Positions 13,010-21,807 of a stretch of DNA of 64,000 nt are shown piece by piece. Location: NCBI RefSeq assembly GCF_001611275.1, contig NZ_CP015080.1:1-64000 (forward strand). The letters are read 5' to 3'. A program made the position numbers and the translations under genes. Under the pieces are notes generated by a model. That model was not told the origin of the DNA, did no database searches, and saw only the letters and a program-made list of their open reading frames with translations. This DNA comes from Desulfuromonas sp. DDH964 (lineage in GTDB: Bacteria; Desulfobacterota; Desulfuromonadia; Desulfuromonadales; DDH964). Numbering within the stretch: the first letter of the stretch is position 1; each line of letters begins with the position of its first letter.

Positions 13010-15415
13010 TCAGCGATCTTCGAGGTCGAGGCGGAAAAAATCCCGGGCTTTCGGCTTTTTTTCGTCAAGGGCATAGCGGGTCGGTGCCGTGCCGGGGGCG
13101 AAGGCCTCGATGGTGGCTTCGGGGTTGTCTTCCATGGCGAGCAGGCCGGTTGCGGGGTCGACGGGGCGGAACTGGATGTCGTCGGGAACCGGAAAATCGA
13201 TGGCCGGAAATTGCCGGGTCGCCTCTTCCATGAAGGCGACCCAGGCCGGAGCCGCCGCCTTGCTGCCGGTCTCCTGCTTACCGAGGGGGCGCTCCTGATC
13301 GTAGCCGACCCAGGAAACGGCCACCAGTTGGGGAACAAAGCCGGCGAACCAGGCATCCTTGAGGTCGTTGGTGGTGCCGGTCTTGCCGGCGACCGGCCGC
13401 CCGAGGGCCTTGGCGCGCCAGCCGGTACCGTTGCGGACGACGCTCTCCATCAGGTTGGTGACGAGGTAGGCGGTCTCCGGGGAGATCACCCGCTCGGCAC
13501 TTTGCTGGATCAGCTCCTGACCGGGACCGGGGCCGCCGGGGAAGTCGCCGGGATCGTTCGATTCGAGGATCTTGCCGTCGCGGTCGAGAATCCGGGTGAT
13601 GTAGGTCGGAGTGTGACGGATGCCGCCACTGGCGAAGACCGAATAGGCCGTCGCCAGTTCGAGAGGGGTGAGCGCCGAAGAGCCGAGCGCCAGGGTCAGG
13701 TCGCGGTCGATCGGCGAGGTGATCCCGAGGTTGCGGGCATAGTTGGCGGCGTAGCCAACGCCGATATCTTCGAGGATTTTGATGGTGATAACGTTGGCCG
13801 AGTGGGTCAGGGCCGAGCGGAAAGTCATCGCCCCGGTGAACTCCTCACCATAATTTTTCGGTTTCCACTCGGTCTCCTCGCCGCTTTCATTCTTCTCCTT
13901 GTAAATAACCGGGGTGTCGAGAATAACTGTCGCCGGGGTATACCCCTTGTCGAGGGCCGCAGCATAAATGATCGGCTTGATCGCCGAACCGGGAAGCCGG
14001 CGAGCCTGGATGACACGGTTGAACTGGCTTTGGGCGAAGTCGTAGCCGCCAACCATGGCCTTGACCTGGCCGGATTGGGGGTCGAGGGCCACCAGCGCCC
14101 CCTGGGCCAGTGGTTCCTGGTCGAGGGCAAGCTGCAACGGACCCTGCTCGGGGATGGCGAGGAGCTTGACCTGGAGAACGGACCCGATGGGGAGCCGGGC
14201 TTGGCCACCATCGACATTCCCCCTGGCCGGCTGGCCGCGGGGGACCACCTGGGGCGGTCCGGCCCAGCGGCAGGAGTCGATGTCGATCACTCCCGGGCGG
14301 CCGGCGATGACGACCTGGAGCAGGTTCCCCTGCTGGCCGGTTAACAGCGCTTCGCGGTAGTCGCCGACCACCGGCAGGTTGCGGGCCTTGTCCGCTGCCT
14401 CGCTTTGCAGAAAGGCGGATTCATTTTCCGCTGTAAGAATCCGCAGCGGGCCCCGATAGCCATAGCGCTTGTCGTGGTCGCGCAGGTTATCCTGCACCGC
14501 CCGCTGCGCCGCCTGCTGCATCGCCAGGTTCATGCTGGTGTGGATCTCCAGCCCGGCGCTGTAGAGCACCTCTTCACCGTAACGACCTTCGAGGTAGCGC
14601 CGCACCTGTTCGGTGAAATAGGCGGCCTCGCTGATGTGGCTGTTGACCCGGGCGTGGATGGTCAGTTCCTGACTCTCCGCCATCTGTGCCTGAAGTGGGG
14701 TGATGTAGTCGTCGGCGACCAGTCGTCCGAGTACGTACTTCTGGCGTTCCTTGGCGCGACTGAAGTGCTGGTAGGGGGAATAGCGGCTCGGGGCCTGGGG
14801 GAGGCCGGCAAGCATGGCGCACTCGGCCAGATTCAGCTCCTCGACGTTCTTGTCAAAATAGTTCTCGGCCGCCGCCTGGACACCGTAGGCGCCGTGGCCG
14901 AGGTAAATCTGGTTGAGGTAGAGGTAGAGGATGTCCTCCTTGGAGAGGGTTTTCTCCATCCGCCAGGCTAGGATCGCTTCCTTGAACTTCCGGGAGAACT
15001 TTTTCTCCGGAGTGAGGAGAAGGCTCTTCGCCACCTGCTGGGTGATGGTGCTCCCGCCCTGGACAATGCCACCAGCGAGGACGTTCTTGATCGCCGCGCG
15101 CAGGATGGAGATCAGATCGATCCCCTGATGGTGGAAAAAGTTCGAATCTTCCGCTGAAACAAAGGCCTGGATCAACTGGCGCGGCATCCGTTCCACCGGA
15201 ACGACAATCCGCCGTTCCCGGGAGAACTCGGCGATGACGGTGCCGTCGTCGCTGTAGACGCGGGTGATGATCGGCGGCCGGTAGTCGGCAAGGGTGTCGA
15301 CCTTGGGGAGGGAGCTGGAGACGTAGAGATAGGCGCCAAGGAGCAGGCTGCAGCCGAGCAGAAAGCAGACGCCGCCGGCTAGCAGGGTATGGCGCAACAG
15401 GCGTTGCAGTTTCAT
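13010..15415 (-). CDS. mrcA: Penicillin-binding protein 1A (bifunctional)
   Basis: PBP1A polymerises lipid II and cross-links peptidoglycan. It is an inner-membrane protein with one N-terminal anchor (residues about 8-32). The glycosyltransferase domain shows EDSNFFHHQGID, GGSTITQQVAKSLLL and LYLNQIYLGHGAYG. The transpeptidase domain has the SxxK serine in PGSAIKPIIYA (near residue 475), SAN near 537 and KTGTTND near 674. A long insert between the two (about 270-450) resembles the OB-like domain of class A proteins. At 801 aa the length is typical. The gene is on its own, facing nth. Confidence 0.95.
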   Translation of the reverse strand: MKLQRLLRHTLLAGGVCFLLGCSLLLGAYLYVSSSLPKVDTLADYRPPIITRVYSDDGTVIAEFSRERRIVVPVERMPRQLIQAFVSAEDSNFFHHQGIDLISILRAAIKNVLAGGIVQGGSTITQQVAKSLLLTPEKKFSRKFKEAILAWRMEKTLSKEDILYLYLNQIYLGHGAYGVQAAAENYFDKNVEELNLAECAMLAGLPQAPSRYSPYQHFSRAKERQKYVLGRLVADDYITPLQAQMAESQELTIHARVNSHISEAAYFTEQVRRYLEGRYGEEVLYSAGLEIHTSMNLAMQQAAQRAVQDNLRDHDKRYGYRGPLRILTAENESAFLQSEAADKARNLPVVGDYREALLTGQQGNLLQVVIAGRPGVIDIDSCRWAGPPQVVPRGQPARGNVDGGQARLPIGSVLQVKLLAIPEQGPLQLALDQEPLAQGALVALDPQSGQVKAMVGGYDFAQSQFNRVIQARRLPGSAIKPIIYAAALDKGYTPATVILDTPVIYKEKNESGEETEWKPKNYGEEFTGAMTFRSALTHSANVITIKILEDIGVGYAANYARNLGITSPIDRDLTLALGSSALTPLELATAYSVFASGGIRHTPTYITRILDRDGKILESNDPGDFPGGPGPGQELIQQSAERVISPETAYLVTNLMESVVRNGTGWRAKALGRPVAGKTGTTNDLKDAWFAGFVPQLVAVSWVGYDQERPLGKQETGSKAAAPAWVAFMEEATRQFPAIDFPVPDDIQFRPVDPATGLLAMEDNPEATIEAFAPGTAPTRYALDEKKPKARDFFRLDLEDR

Positions 15416-15483
15416 GGGAGACCGACCTCGCAGGCAAAGCTCGATTTATAGCACAGGGGCCGGCGCCGGGGCAAGGTTTGCCA

Positions 15484-15513
15484 TTGGCGGGTGCGGCGGC
15501 GCTGTGGTATAGT
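15484..15513 (+). promoter_or_regulatory. Candidate sigma-70 promoter for the diheme lipoprotein
   Basis: TTGGCG (15484-15489) and TATAGT (15508-15513) are separated by 18 bp, in the 178-bp divergent gap between the PBP1A gene and the cytochrome gene. A GGTATAGTTTGCA string overlaps it and superficially resembles sigma-54, but the GG-to-GC spacing is 8 rather than 10. Confidence 0.45.
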
Positions 15514-15593
15514 TTGCACCGGTCTTCGGGTGTCTGGGCCAGCGCGTGAACCGGTTGACGCCGGGGGTCTACAGCGAGAGTCGAGGAGGATAC

Positions 15594-15917
15594 ATGAAAC
15601 GCAGTGCAGCCCTGTTCCTGGTCCTCTCTCTGGCGGTTTGGGGGTGTGGCATGTTTCGTTCCTGGACGGCGATTCCGCCGCCCGGCGGTTGCGAGCAGTG
15701 CCACACGGTGGCGATCAGCTATGACTGGCAGGTCGCCTACCAGCCGGTCACCCTCAACGATGAAAGCGGCCGTCTTGCCTGGCAAAGACCGGAAAGTGTC
15801 GCCCGGCCCGAGACCATGCCGCTGGAAGAAAAGAAGATTACCGAACAGCGCTGTTTCCGCTGCCACAAGGGGCCGGACAAGGCCCACAGCGAATACCAGG
15901 GGCGCTACCATCACTGA
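15594..15917 (+). CDS. Small diheme c-type cytochrome lipoprotein
   Basis: This 107-residue protein has an export signal ending in LAVWGC, an imperfect lipobox whose cysteine could be lipidated. It has two heme-binding motifs, CEQCH near residue 35 and CFRCH near residue 88. It is therefore likely a membrane-tethered periplasmic diheme cytochrome carrying electrons, as is common in metal- and sulfur-respiring Desulfuromonadales. ATG 15594 has a strong AGGAGG 4 nt upstream; an in-frame ATG at 15546 has no such site. A terminator follows, so the gene is probably monocistronic. The redox partner is unknown. Confidence 0.8.
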   Translation: MKRSAALFLVLSLAVWGCGMFRSWTAIPPPGGCEQCHTVAISYDWQVAYQPVTLNDESGRLAWQRPESVARPETMPLEEKKITEQRCFRCHKGPDKAHSEYQGRYHH

Positions 15918-15941
15918 GCCGGCTGCCCCCGAGCCATTTCC

Positions 15942-15972
15942 GCCCTCCCCCGCGTCGGGAGGGCCGTTTTTT
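15942..15972 (+). terminator. Intrinsic terminator after the diheme lipoprotein
   Basis: An 8-bp stem, GCCCTCCC with GGGAGGGC, has a 7-nt loop and leads into CG and six T. It ends 10 bp before the pyk start and overlaps the pyk leader. Confidence 0.75.
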
Positions 15973-15981
15973 GGAGGACCC

Positions 15982-17430
15982 ATGTTCCGTCGCACCAAGA
16001 TAGTCGCCACCGTCGGCCCCGCCTGTGAGTCGGAGGCGGGACTCGAGGCGTTGATGGCAGCAGGCGCCGATGTCTTTCGGCTCAATTTCAGCCATGGCGA
16101 CCTGGCGACCAAGGAATTGCTGATCGGGCGGATCCGGGATCTCTCCCGGCGGCGCCGGCGGGCCGTGGCGATCCTGGCCGACCTGCAGGGCCCGAAGATC
16201 CGTACCGGGAAGATGGCCGGACCAGGGATGGAGCTGGTTGCCGGCCAGGAAGTGACGATCACCACCCGGGACGTCCTCGGCGCCGATGGCCTGATACCGA
16301 CCACCTACGCGGAACTGCCCGGGGACGTGCGCACGGGGAACCGGATTCTGCTCGATGACGGCCTGCTCGAATTCGAGGTCCTCGCCAGCACCGGCAGCGA
16401 GGTGCGCTGCCGGGTCGTGGTCGGCGGCCTGCTCAAGGATCGCAAGGGGATCAACCTCCCCGGCGTTGCCGTTTCGGCGCCGGCGCTGACCGCCAAGGAC
16501 CGCGAGGATCTCGCCTTCTGCATCGGCCGGGAGATCGATTACCTCGCCCTCTCCTTTGTGCGCAGCGCGAGCGATGTGCTGGAACTCAAGGAATTGTTGC
16601 TGCGGGAGAAGTCCTCCCTCCAGGTGATTGCCAAGATCGAAAAACCGGAGGCGGTGACGGACTTCGACGCCATCCTCGAGGCCGCCGACGGCATCATGGT
16701 CGCCCGTGGCGATCTGGGCGTCGAGATGCGCCCGGAGAAGGTGCCGCTGATCCAGAAACGGATCATCCGCAAGTGCAACGAGGCCGGCAAGCCGGTGATC
16801 ACGGCGACGCAGATGCTAGAGAGCATGATCGAGCATCCACGCCCGACCCGGGCCGAAACCTCCGATGTCGCCAACGCCATTCTCGACGGCACCGACGCGG
16901 TGATGCTTTCTGCCGAGACCGCCTCCGGGCGCTACCCGGTCGAGGCGGTCTCCCTGATGGTCAGGGTCGCCGAGGATGTCGAGGCCGATCCCGAACTGAA
17001 GGCGAAGGTTTTTCACCCGATTCCCGAAATCCGCGGTTACCGCCGGCTCCCGGAGGCGATCGGCCAGGCCGCCTGCCGGGTCGCCGAGAGTGTCGGCGCC
17101 ACCGCCATCCTCGCCTTCACCCAGACCGGCAGCACCGCGGCGCTGGTCGCCAAGTACCGCCCGGACATGCCGGTCTACGCCGTGACGCCGTCGCAGGCGG
17201 TGCGGCGGCGCCTGGCCCTGTTTGGCGGAGTCCGCTCGATCCGGGTCGATATCGCCGGCGATACCGAAACCCAGATCCGTTCCGTCGAGGATGCGGTGCT
17301 GGCGGCCGGGGTGCTGAAAAAAGGGGAGGTGGTGGTGATCACCATGGGGAGTCCGGTCTCGGCACCGGGAACCACCAACCTGCTCAAGATCCACCGCCTC
17401 GGCACCGGCGAGTTTTACGAAGTCCACTAG
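15982..17430 (+). CDS. pyk: Pyruvate kinase
   Basis: Pyruvate kinase converts phosphoenolpyruvate and ADP to pyruvate and ATP. I chose ATG 15982 (MFRRTKIVATVGPAC, 482 aa) because GGAGG is upstream and this is the family start; the open frame continues upstream only as noise. Conserved features are FRLNFSHG, ADLQGPKIRTG, the active-site lysine region IAKIEKPEA, ARGDLGVEM and TATQMLESMI. The C-terminal alpha/beta domain common to bacterial allosteric forms is complete (AILAFTQTGSTA...). Confidence 0.96.
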   Translation: MFRRTKIVATVGPACESEAGLEALMAAGADVFRLNFSHGDLATKELLIGRIRDLSRRRRRAVAILADLQGPKIRTGKMAGPGMELVAGQEVTITTRDVLGADGLIPTTYAELPGDVRTGNRILLDDGLLEFEVLASTGSEVRCRVVVGGLLKDRKGINLPGVAVSAPALTAKDREDLAFCIGREIDYLALSFVRSASDVLELKELLLREKSSLQVIAKIEKPEAVTDFDAILEAADGIMVARGDLGVEMRPEKVPLIQKRIIRKCNEAGKPVITATQMLESMIEHPRPTRAETSDVANAILDGTDAVMLSAETASGRYPVEAVSLMVRVAEDVEADPELKAKVFHPIPEIRGYRRLPEAIGQAACRVAESVGATAILAFTQTGSTAALVAKYRPDMPVYAVTPSQAVRRRLALFGGVRSIRVDIAGDTETQIRSVEDAVLAAGVLKKGEVVVITMGSPVSAPGTTNLLKIHRLGTGEFYEVH

Positions 17431-17440
17431 CAGGCCATTT

Positions 17441-17501
17441 TGGATTTTGAATTTAAAATCTTGAATTTAATTCAAAATTAAGAATTCGAAATTCATAATT
17501 C
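17441..17501. repeat. AT-rich GAATTT-type imperfect repeat
   Basis: The gap between pyk and queC contains a run of alternating GAATTT, TTCAAAA and GAATTC-like units with internal inverted symmetry, far more AT-rich than its surroundings. It sits just upstream of the queC ribosome-binding site, so it forms the 5' leader if queC is transcribed from here. No clean -10/-35 or preQ1 aptamer could be singled out. Confidence 0.5.
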
Positions 17502-17518
17502 CGCGAGGAACTGGAGTT

Positions 17519-18202
17519 ATGACAAAGAAGGCAGTTGTCCTCTACAGCGGCGGGCTCGATTCGACGACCTGCATGGCGATCGCCCGCAGTGGGGGGTATA
17601 TCCCCTATGCGCTCAGCTTTTCCTATGGCCAGCGGCATGCGGTGGAACTGCAGAAGGCGCGCGAATACGCGCCGCGCATCGGTGCCGCCGCTCACCTCGT
17701 GGTCGATTTCGATCTGCGCCAGGTCGGTGGCAGCGCCCTCACCGCCGACCTGGAGGTTCCCAAGGACGGCGTCGTCGCCGGGGAGATTCCGGTTACCTAT
17801 GTGCCGGCCCGCAATACCATCTTCCTCTCTTTTGCCCTTGGCTGGGCCGAAGTCCTCGGCGCCTTCGACATCTTTATCGGTGTCAACGCCCTCGACTATT
17901 CCGGCTATCCCGACTGTCGACCCGAATACATCGCCGCCTACCAGGCGATGGCCAACCTGGCGACCCGGGCCGGGGTGGAAGGGGAGGGGCGCTACCGGAT
18001 TCATACCCCGCTTATCGACCTGACCAAGGCCGAGATCATCCGCAAAGGGCTGGATCTGGGAATCGATTACGCCCTGACCCACTCCTGCTACGATCCGACA
18101 CCGGCGGGTCTCGCCTGCGGGCGCTGCGACTCCTGCCGGCTGCGGCTCAAGGGCTTTGCCGAGGTGGGGGTCAGCGACCCGGTTCACTATGTCGGCCAGT
18201 AA
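17519..18202 (+). CDS. queC: 7-cyano-7-deazaguanine synthase
   Basis: QueC converts 7-carboxy-7-deazaguanine to preQ0 in an ATP-dependent reaction of queuosine synthesis. The PP-loop [12 protein letters not shown] opens the protein, and the zinc-binding cysteines are in HSCYDP and CGRCDSC near the C-terminus. At 227 aa it is normal. GAGG and GGAG elements precede ATG 17519. It is followed 31 bp later by folE2, which supplies the pterin precursor shared by queuosine and folate, so the two are a sensible operon. Confidence 0.96.
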   Translation: MTKKAVVLYSGGLDSTTCMAIARSGGYIPYALSFSYGQRHAVELQKAREYAPRIGAAAHLVVDFDLRQVGGSALTADLEVPKDGVVAGEIPVTYVPARNTIFLSFALGWAEVLGAFDIFIGVNALDYSGYPDCRPEYIAAYQAMANLATRAGVEGEGRYRIHTPLIDLTKAEIIRKGLDLGIDYALTHSCYDPTPAGLACGRCDSCRLRLKGFAEVGVSDPVHYVGQ

Positions 18203-18233
18203 GGAACGAGGCGCCAGGGGAAGGGAAAAATCC

Positions 18234-19010
18234 ATGTCCATGCCCGATCTGCAGCAGACCCGGGACAATCGCAACATCCCCATCGACAAGGTCGGGGTCA
18301 AGAATATCCGCTACCCGATTGTGGTCTCGGACCGCAGCCGGGTCCAGCAGCATACCGTGGCCCGGGTCAACATGTATGTCGACCTCCCCCATCACTTCAA
18401 GGGGACGCACATGAGTCGCTTCATCGAGATCCTCAATCTCTACCATGGCGAGATCAGCATCGACAGCATGGATGTCATTCTCAAGGAGATGAAGAGCCGC
18501 CTTGAGGCGAGCCGGGCCCATCTCGAGCTCGACTTCCCCTACTTCATCGAAAAGGCAGCCCCGGTCTCCGGCGCCCGCAGCCTGATGGAATACCAGTGCC
18601 GGATGGTCGGCACCCTCGGCGCGGAGGCCGACTTCGTCCTCGGCGTCACGGTTCCGGTCACCTCGCTCTGTCCCTGCTCCCGCGACATCAGTGCCCGCGG
18701 CGCCCATAACCAGCGCAGCCTCCTCAGCGTCGAGGTCCGCTACCAAGGCCATGTCTGGATCGAAGAGCTGGTTACCTGGCTCGAAGAGTGCGCCAGCGCC
18801 CCGGTCTACGCCCTGCTCAAGCGGGAGGATGAAAAGGCGGTGACCGAGCAGGCTTACGACAACCCGATGTTCGTCGAGGATATCGTGCGCGCCGTTACCG
18901 AAAAGCTCGCCGCGGTGCCGGCGATTACCTGGTTTCGCATCGAATGTGAAAATTTCGAATCGATTCACAACCACTCGGCCTATGCCCTGGTGGAAAGCCC
19001 TGCGCGCTAG
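18234..19010 (+). CDS. folE2: GTP cyclohydrolase IB (FolE2)
   Basis: FolE2 opens GTP to 7,8-dihydroneopterin triphosphate, the first step of folate and queuosine synthesis. The conserved active-site block SLCPCSRDIS (Cys146, Cys148) and RGAHNQRS identify this COG1469 family. It is not the NADPH-dependent reductase QueF despite the queC neighbour. ATG 18234 (MSMPDLQQTRDNRNIPID, 258 aa) was chosen for AGGGA upstream and the family start. FolE2 can use metals other than zinc and often replaces FolE when zinc is scarce; no Zur site is evident here. Confidence 0.93.
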   Translation: MSMPDLQQTRDNRNIPIDKVGVKNIRYPIVVSDRSRVQQHTVARVNMYVDLPHHFKGTHMSRFIEILNLYHGEISIDSMDVILKEMKSRLEASRAHLELDFPYFIEKAAPVSGARSLMEYQCRMVGTLGAEADFVLGVTVPVTSLCPCSRDISARGAHNQRSLLSVEVRYQGHVWIEELVTWLEECASAPVYALLKREDEKAVTEQAYDNPMFVEDIVRAVTEKLAAVPAITWFRIECENFESIHNHSAYALVESPAR

Positions 19011-19020
19011 GTTGAGCCCC

Positions 19021-19050
19021 TGTGGATAAGGCTGTGGAAATGGTGGATAA
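19021..19050. promoter_or_regulatory. Cluster of three DnaA-box-like 9-mers
   Basis: At the start of the glycosyltransferase gene lie TGTGGATAA (19021-19029, a perfect DnaA box), TGTGGAAAT (19033-19041, two mismatches) and GGTGGATAA (19042-19050, one mismatch), all in the same orientation. Three boxes within 30 bp resemble the layout of DnaA-regulating sites such as datA or DARS, but two boxes are imperfect and the stretch is partly coding. Confidence 0.35.
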
Positions 19051-19741
19051 ATGGCCAGCGGGAGAGGCCTTGCCGGGATCGGCCAGCGGCCGGGTCGGAA
19101 TTTTTGTCAAGGAACCGCGACCGGGGCAGGTGAAAACCCGGCTCTCGCCGCCGCTGACGGCCGCCGAGGCGGCGGCCTTTTACCGGGTGGCCCAGGAGGA
19201 GACCATCTCCCGCCTGGCCGCCGGGCCCTGGGAAGTGACTCTGGTATTCGCTGGTGATGAGGGATATTTCCGGGACCGCTTTCCACAGTTGCCGCGTCTT
19301 GCCCAGGGCGAGGGGGACCTGGGCCGGCGACTGCAGCTCGCCTTTTCCGTCCTGCAGCAGCCCGGCATCCCGGCCATTATGGTCGGCTCCGACAGTCCCG
19401 ACCTCCCCTTGTCCCTGGTTGCGTCGGCCTTCACGGCCCTGGCCGACGCCGATGTCGTGGTGGCGCCCGCCAGCGATGGTGGTTATGTGCTGATCGGCGG
19501 TCGACGACTGCTGCCGCAGCTCTTTGTCGATATCCCCTGGAGCAGCGCCGAGGTGCTCGCTTGCACCCGGCGCCGCGCCGTTGAATCCGGGCTGGTCTGG
19601 CGGGAGCTTCCCGCCTGGGAGGATGTCGACGATTTTTCCTCCATGCTCGCCCTGCTGACCCGCTCCCCGGCATCGGCGAGCGCCGCTTTTGTCCGCACCC
19701 GGCTCGGCCATCACCTGCCCGGGAGATCTGGCCGCTCCTAG
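19022..19741 (+). CDS. TIGR04282-type (DUF2064) glycosyltransferase
   Basis: This is a 239-residue cytoplasmic protein with a nucleotide-diphospho-sugar transferase fold: GRVGIFVKEPRPGQVKTRL near the N-terminus, the sugar-nucleotide metal motif VGSDSPDLP in the middle, and ASDGGYVLIG after it, the hallmarks of the TIGR04282/rSAM-associated family. GTG 19022 or ATG 19040 could be the start; neither has a strong ribosome-binding site, and the upstream codons overlap a DnaA-box cluster. The acceptor is not known. It starts 11 bp after folE2. Confidence 0.8.
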   Translation: MDKAVEMVDKWPAGEALPGSASGRVGIFVKEPRPGQVKTRLSPPLTAAEAAAFYRVAQEETISRLAAGPWEVTLVFAGDEGYFRDRFPQLPRLAQGEGDLGRRLQLAFSVLQQPGIPAIMVGSDSPDLPLSLVASAFTALADADVVVAPASDGGYVLIGGRRLLPQLFVDIPWSSAEVLACTRRRAVESGLVWRELPAWEDVDDFSSMLALLTRSPASASAAFVRTRLGHHLPGRSGRS

Positions 19742-19797
19742 CCCGGGCCGAAGCCATTGCCGCAGAGGGAGGGACGGTCCCGCCTCCGGTAACGGCG

Positions 19798-19826
19798 TTG
19801 ACTTGCCGCGGACGATGGTCGATAAT
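19798..19826 (+). promoter_or_regulatory. Sigma-70 promoter of the tol operon
   Basis: TTGACT (19798-19803) and GATAAT (19821-19826) are separated by exactly 17 bp, a near-consensus promoter 35 bp ahead of the tolQ start. It is well placed to drive tolQ-R-A-B. Confidence 0.7.
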
Positions 19827-19860
19827 CCCCCCTACAACCCCCGTCGCAAGGAGGAGCCTC

Positions 19861-20532
19861 TTGGAACTGGTACTTGGAGCCGGACCGGTCGTCAAACTGG
19901 TTCTGCTGGTTCTGGTCTACTTTTCGGTGGTCTCCTGGGCCATCATCTTCTTCAAATTTCGCACTATTCACCGCGCCACCCGGGACTCGGAACGGTTTCT
20001 CGATTTCTTCTGGGCCAAGAAGCGCTTCGATGCCATCTTCCACGGTCTCAAGGATTATGCCCACTCGCCGCTGACGGTTCTCTTCCGGGATGGGTACCAG
20101 GAGCTGCTCAAGGGGCAGCGGCGCCACGACGGCGAGGAGGAAGGGAGCTTCAGTGCCGATCTCGGCACCTCGGAAAACGTCTCCCGCGCCCTGCGCCGCG
20201 CCACCACCCAGGAAATCCAGCGCCTCGAGAAGTTCCTCACCTTCCTCGCCACCACCGGTTCGACCGCCCCCTTCATCGGCCTGTTCGGTACGGTCTGGGG
20301 GATCATGGACGCCTTTCACGGCATCGGCCAGACCGGCAGCGCCTCGCTGGCGGTGGTGGCGCCGGGCATCTCCGAGGCGCTGGTGGCGACCGCCATCGGC
20401 CTGGTCGCGGCCATCCCGGCGGTCATGGGCTACAACCACTTCGTCAACAAGGTGAATGTTTTGACCGGTGAAATGGACAACTTCAGCCAGGAGTTCCTCA
20501 ATATCGTCCAGCGCATGGCGCGGAGGGGCTGA
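19861..20532 (+). CDS. tolQ: Tol-Pal system proton-channel subunit TolQ
   Basis: TolQ with TolR forms the inner-membrane proton-driven motor that energises TolA during outer-membrane constriction. The N-terminal membrane helix (about 12-32, LVLLVLVYFSVVSWAIIFF) and the two C-terminal helices (FLATTGSTAPFIGLFGTVWG and ATAIGLVAAIPAVMGYN) are all present. I place the start at TTG 19861 (MELVLGAGPVVK, 223 aa) because AAGGAGGAG is just upstream; the frame runs further back without a better site. It overlaps tolR by one base. Confidence 0.92.
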   Translation: MELVLGAGPVVKLVLLVLVYFSVVSWAIIFFKFRTIHRATRDSERFLDFFWAKKRFDAIFHGLKDYAHSPLTVLFRDGYQELLKGQRRHDGEEEGSFSADLGTSENVSRALRRATTQEIQRLEKFLTFLATTGSTAPFIGLFGTVWGIMDAFHGIGQTGSASLAVVAPGISEALVATAIGLVAAIPAVMGYNHFVNKVNVLTGEMDNFSQEFLNIVQRMARRG

Positions 20533-20951
20533 TGGAAGTCGGTCGCCGGGACGGCAATCGCCGTACCCTCTCGCAGATCAACGTCACCCCCTTTGTCGAC
20601 GTCATGCTGGTCCTGCTGATCATCTTCATGGTCACCGCGCCGATGATGGAGCAGGGCCTCGACGTCAACCTGCCCGAGGTCGAAAACGCCCCGGGCCTGA
20701 GCGCCGGCAACGAGCCACTGGTGGTGACCGTCGCCCGCAACGGCAATATCAGCGTCGGTCACTCGCGGGTCGACACCCCGCAGAAGCTGACCCCGGTGCT
20801 GAAACAGATTCTGGCCGGGAACCAGCAGCGCCAGGTCCTGCTCGAAGCGGACCGCGACGTCCCTTACGGCCGGGTGGTCCAGGTGATGGCGGCGATCCGC
20901 GGCGCCGGCGTCGAAAAGCTCGGCATGGTCTCCGAGCAGCCGCAGGATTGA
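20532..20951 (+). CDS. tolR: Tol-Pal system protein TolR
   Basis: TolR is the ExbD-like partner of TolQ. It has one membrane helix (VTPFVDVMLVLLIIFMVTAP, residues about 18-37) carrying the proton-path aspartate in FVDVMLVLLI, followed by a periplasmic domain. At 139 aa it is typical. TGATG couples it to tolQ. Confidence 0.94.
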   Translation: MEVGRRDGNRRTLSQINVTPFVDVMLVLLIIFMVTAPMMEQGLDVNLPEVENAPGLSAGNEPLVVTVARNGNISVGHSRVDTPQKLTPVLKQILAGNQQRQVLLEADRDVPYGRVVQVMAAIRGAGVEKLGMVSEQPQD

Positions 20952-20970
20952 GCGGGAACGGTCGCTGGTC

Positions 20971-21804
20971 ATGAATCGCAACCGCAGACTCAAAGAGGGA
21001 GTGGCGGGGCGCTCCGAGCCGAAGCTGGGACAGATGTTCCTGGTTTCCTTCGGTCTCCACCTCCTTGTCTTTCTGCTCTTTTCCGGACTGATCCTGCCCC
21101 GCTTCAGTCGGCCCAAGCCGCCGGTCTACTTCGTCGATCTCCTCAACATGCCGGTCGCTCGTCCCCAGGCCGGTCGTCCCGACGCCCGGCCCGAGCCTGT
21201 CAAGCCGGCTCCGGAGAAGAAGGTGGTCCGGCCGGAACCGAAACCTGCTCCCCCTGCCCCTCCCGCCAAACCGAAGGTCGCCGCGCCCCTCAAGACCGCG
21301 CCGCCCAAACCCAAGCCGGCACCGCCCACGTCGACACCCGCCAAGGCGAAACCGGCCCCCGCGCCAAGCTATGACGATGTCCAGGCGCGGGTCGATGAAA
21401 TGCGCCGCCGCCAGGAGCTCGAAGAACTCAAGCAGAAGCTCGCCCAGCTCAGCACCACGGACAGTCGCCAGGAGCCCGCGCCGGTTGTCGCCCCGGTCGG
21501 CATGCCGGAAGGGCGCGGCGATGAAGCGGGGCTTGCATGGAGAACTTGGCTCGGGGCCTTCTTCAAGAAACAGTGGAGCCTTTCGCCTTATCTGGTGACG
21601 AATCGAAAATTGGCGGCCAAGGTTTTCGTTGCTTATGACAAACAAGGAAATCTTGTTGATTTTAGACTCATGGAATCTTCTGGGGATAACGCCTTCGATG
21701 ACTCGGTAAAAAAGGCCGTTCTCAAGGAAAAGCAACTTCCCCAAAAGCCTCCTGAAAGATTCGAGGAAGAGATTGTTTTCAACCTGAAGGACCTTTTGGA
21801 GTAA
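20971..21804 (+). CDS. tolA: TolA/TonB-like periplasm-spanning protein
   Basis: This 277-residue protein has an N-terminal membrane anchor (residues about 22-45), a long Pro/Lys/Ala-rich spacer (about 50-130, with many PKPAP units), a short coiled coil (VDEMRRRQELEELKQKLAQL) and a C-terminal TonB_C-like domain (about 185-277). It should transmit TolQR force to Pal and TolB. The last 215 bases (from about 21590) switch abruptly from GC-rich to AT-rich codon use, though the reading frame is intact and the domain complete. tolB follows 3 bp later. Confidence 0.88.
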   Translation: MNRNRRLKEGVAGRSEPKLGQMFLVSFGLHLLVFLLFSGLILPRFSRPKPPVYFVDLLNMPVARPQAGRPDARPEPVKPAPEKKVVRPEPKPAPPAPPAKPKVAAPLKTAPPKPKPAPPTSTPAKAKPAPAPSYDDVQARVDEMRRRQELEELKQKLAQLSTTDSRQEPAPVVAPVGMPEGRGDEAGLAWRTWLGAFFKKQWSLSPYLVTNRKLAAKVFVAYDKQGNLVDFRLMESSGDNAFDDSVKKAVLKEKQLPQKPPERFEEEIVFNLKDLLE

Positions 21805-21807
21805 CGC

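Noticed and set aside
15505..15518. Sigma-54-like GGTATAGTTTGCA ahead of the diheme lipoprotein
   Set aside because: GG-to-GC spacing is 8 instead of 10, and a sigma-70 reading fits the same bases.
18234..19010. QueF (preQ0 reductase), suggested by the queC neighbour
   Set aside because: The SLCPCSRDIS and RGAHNQRS blocks and the length belong to FolE2.
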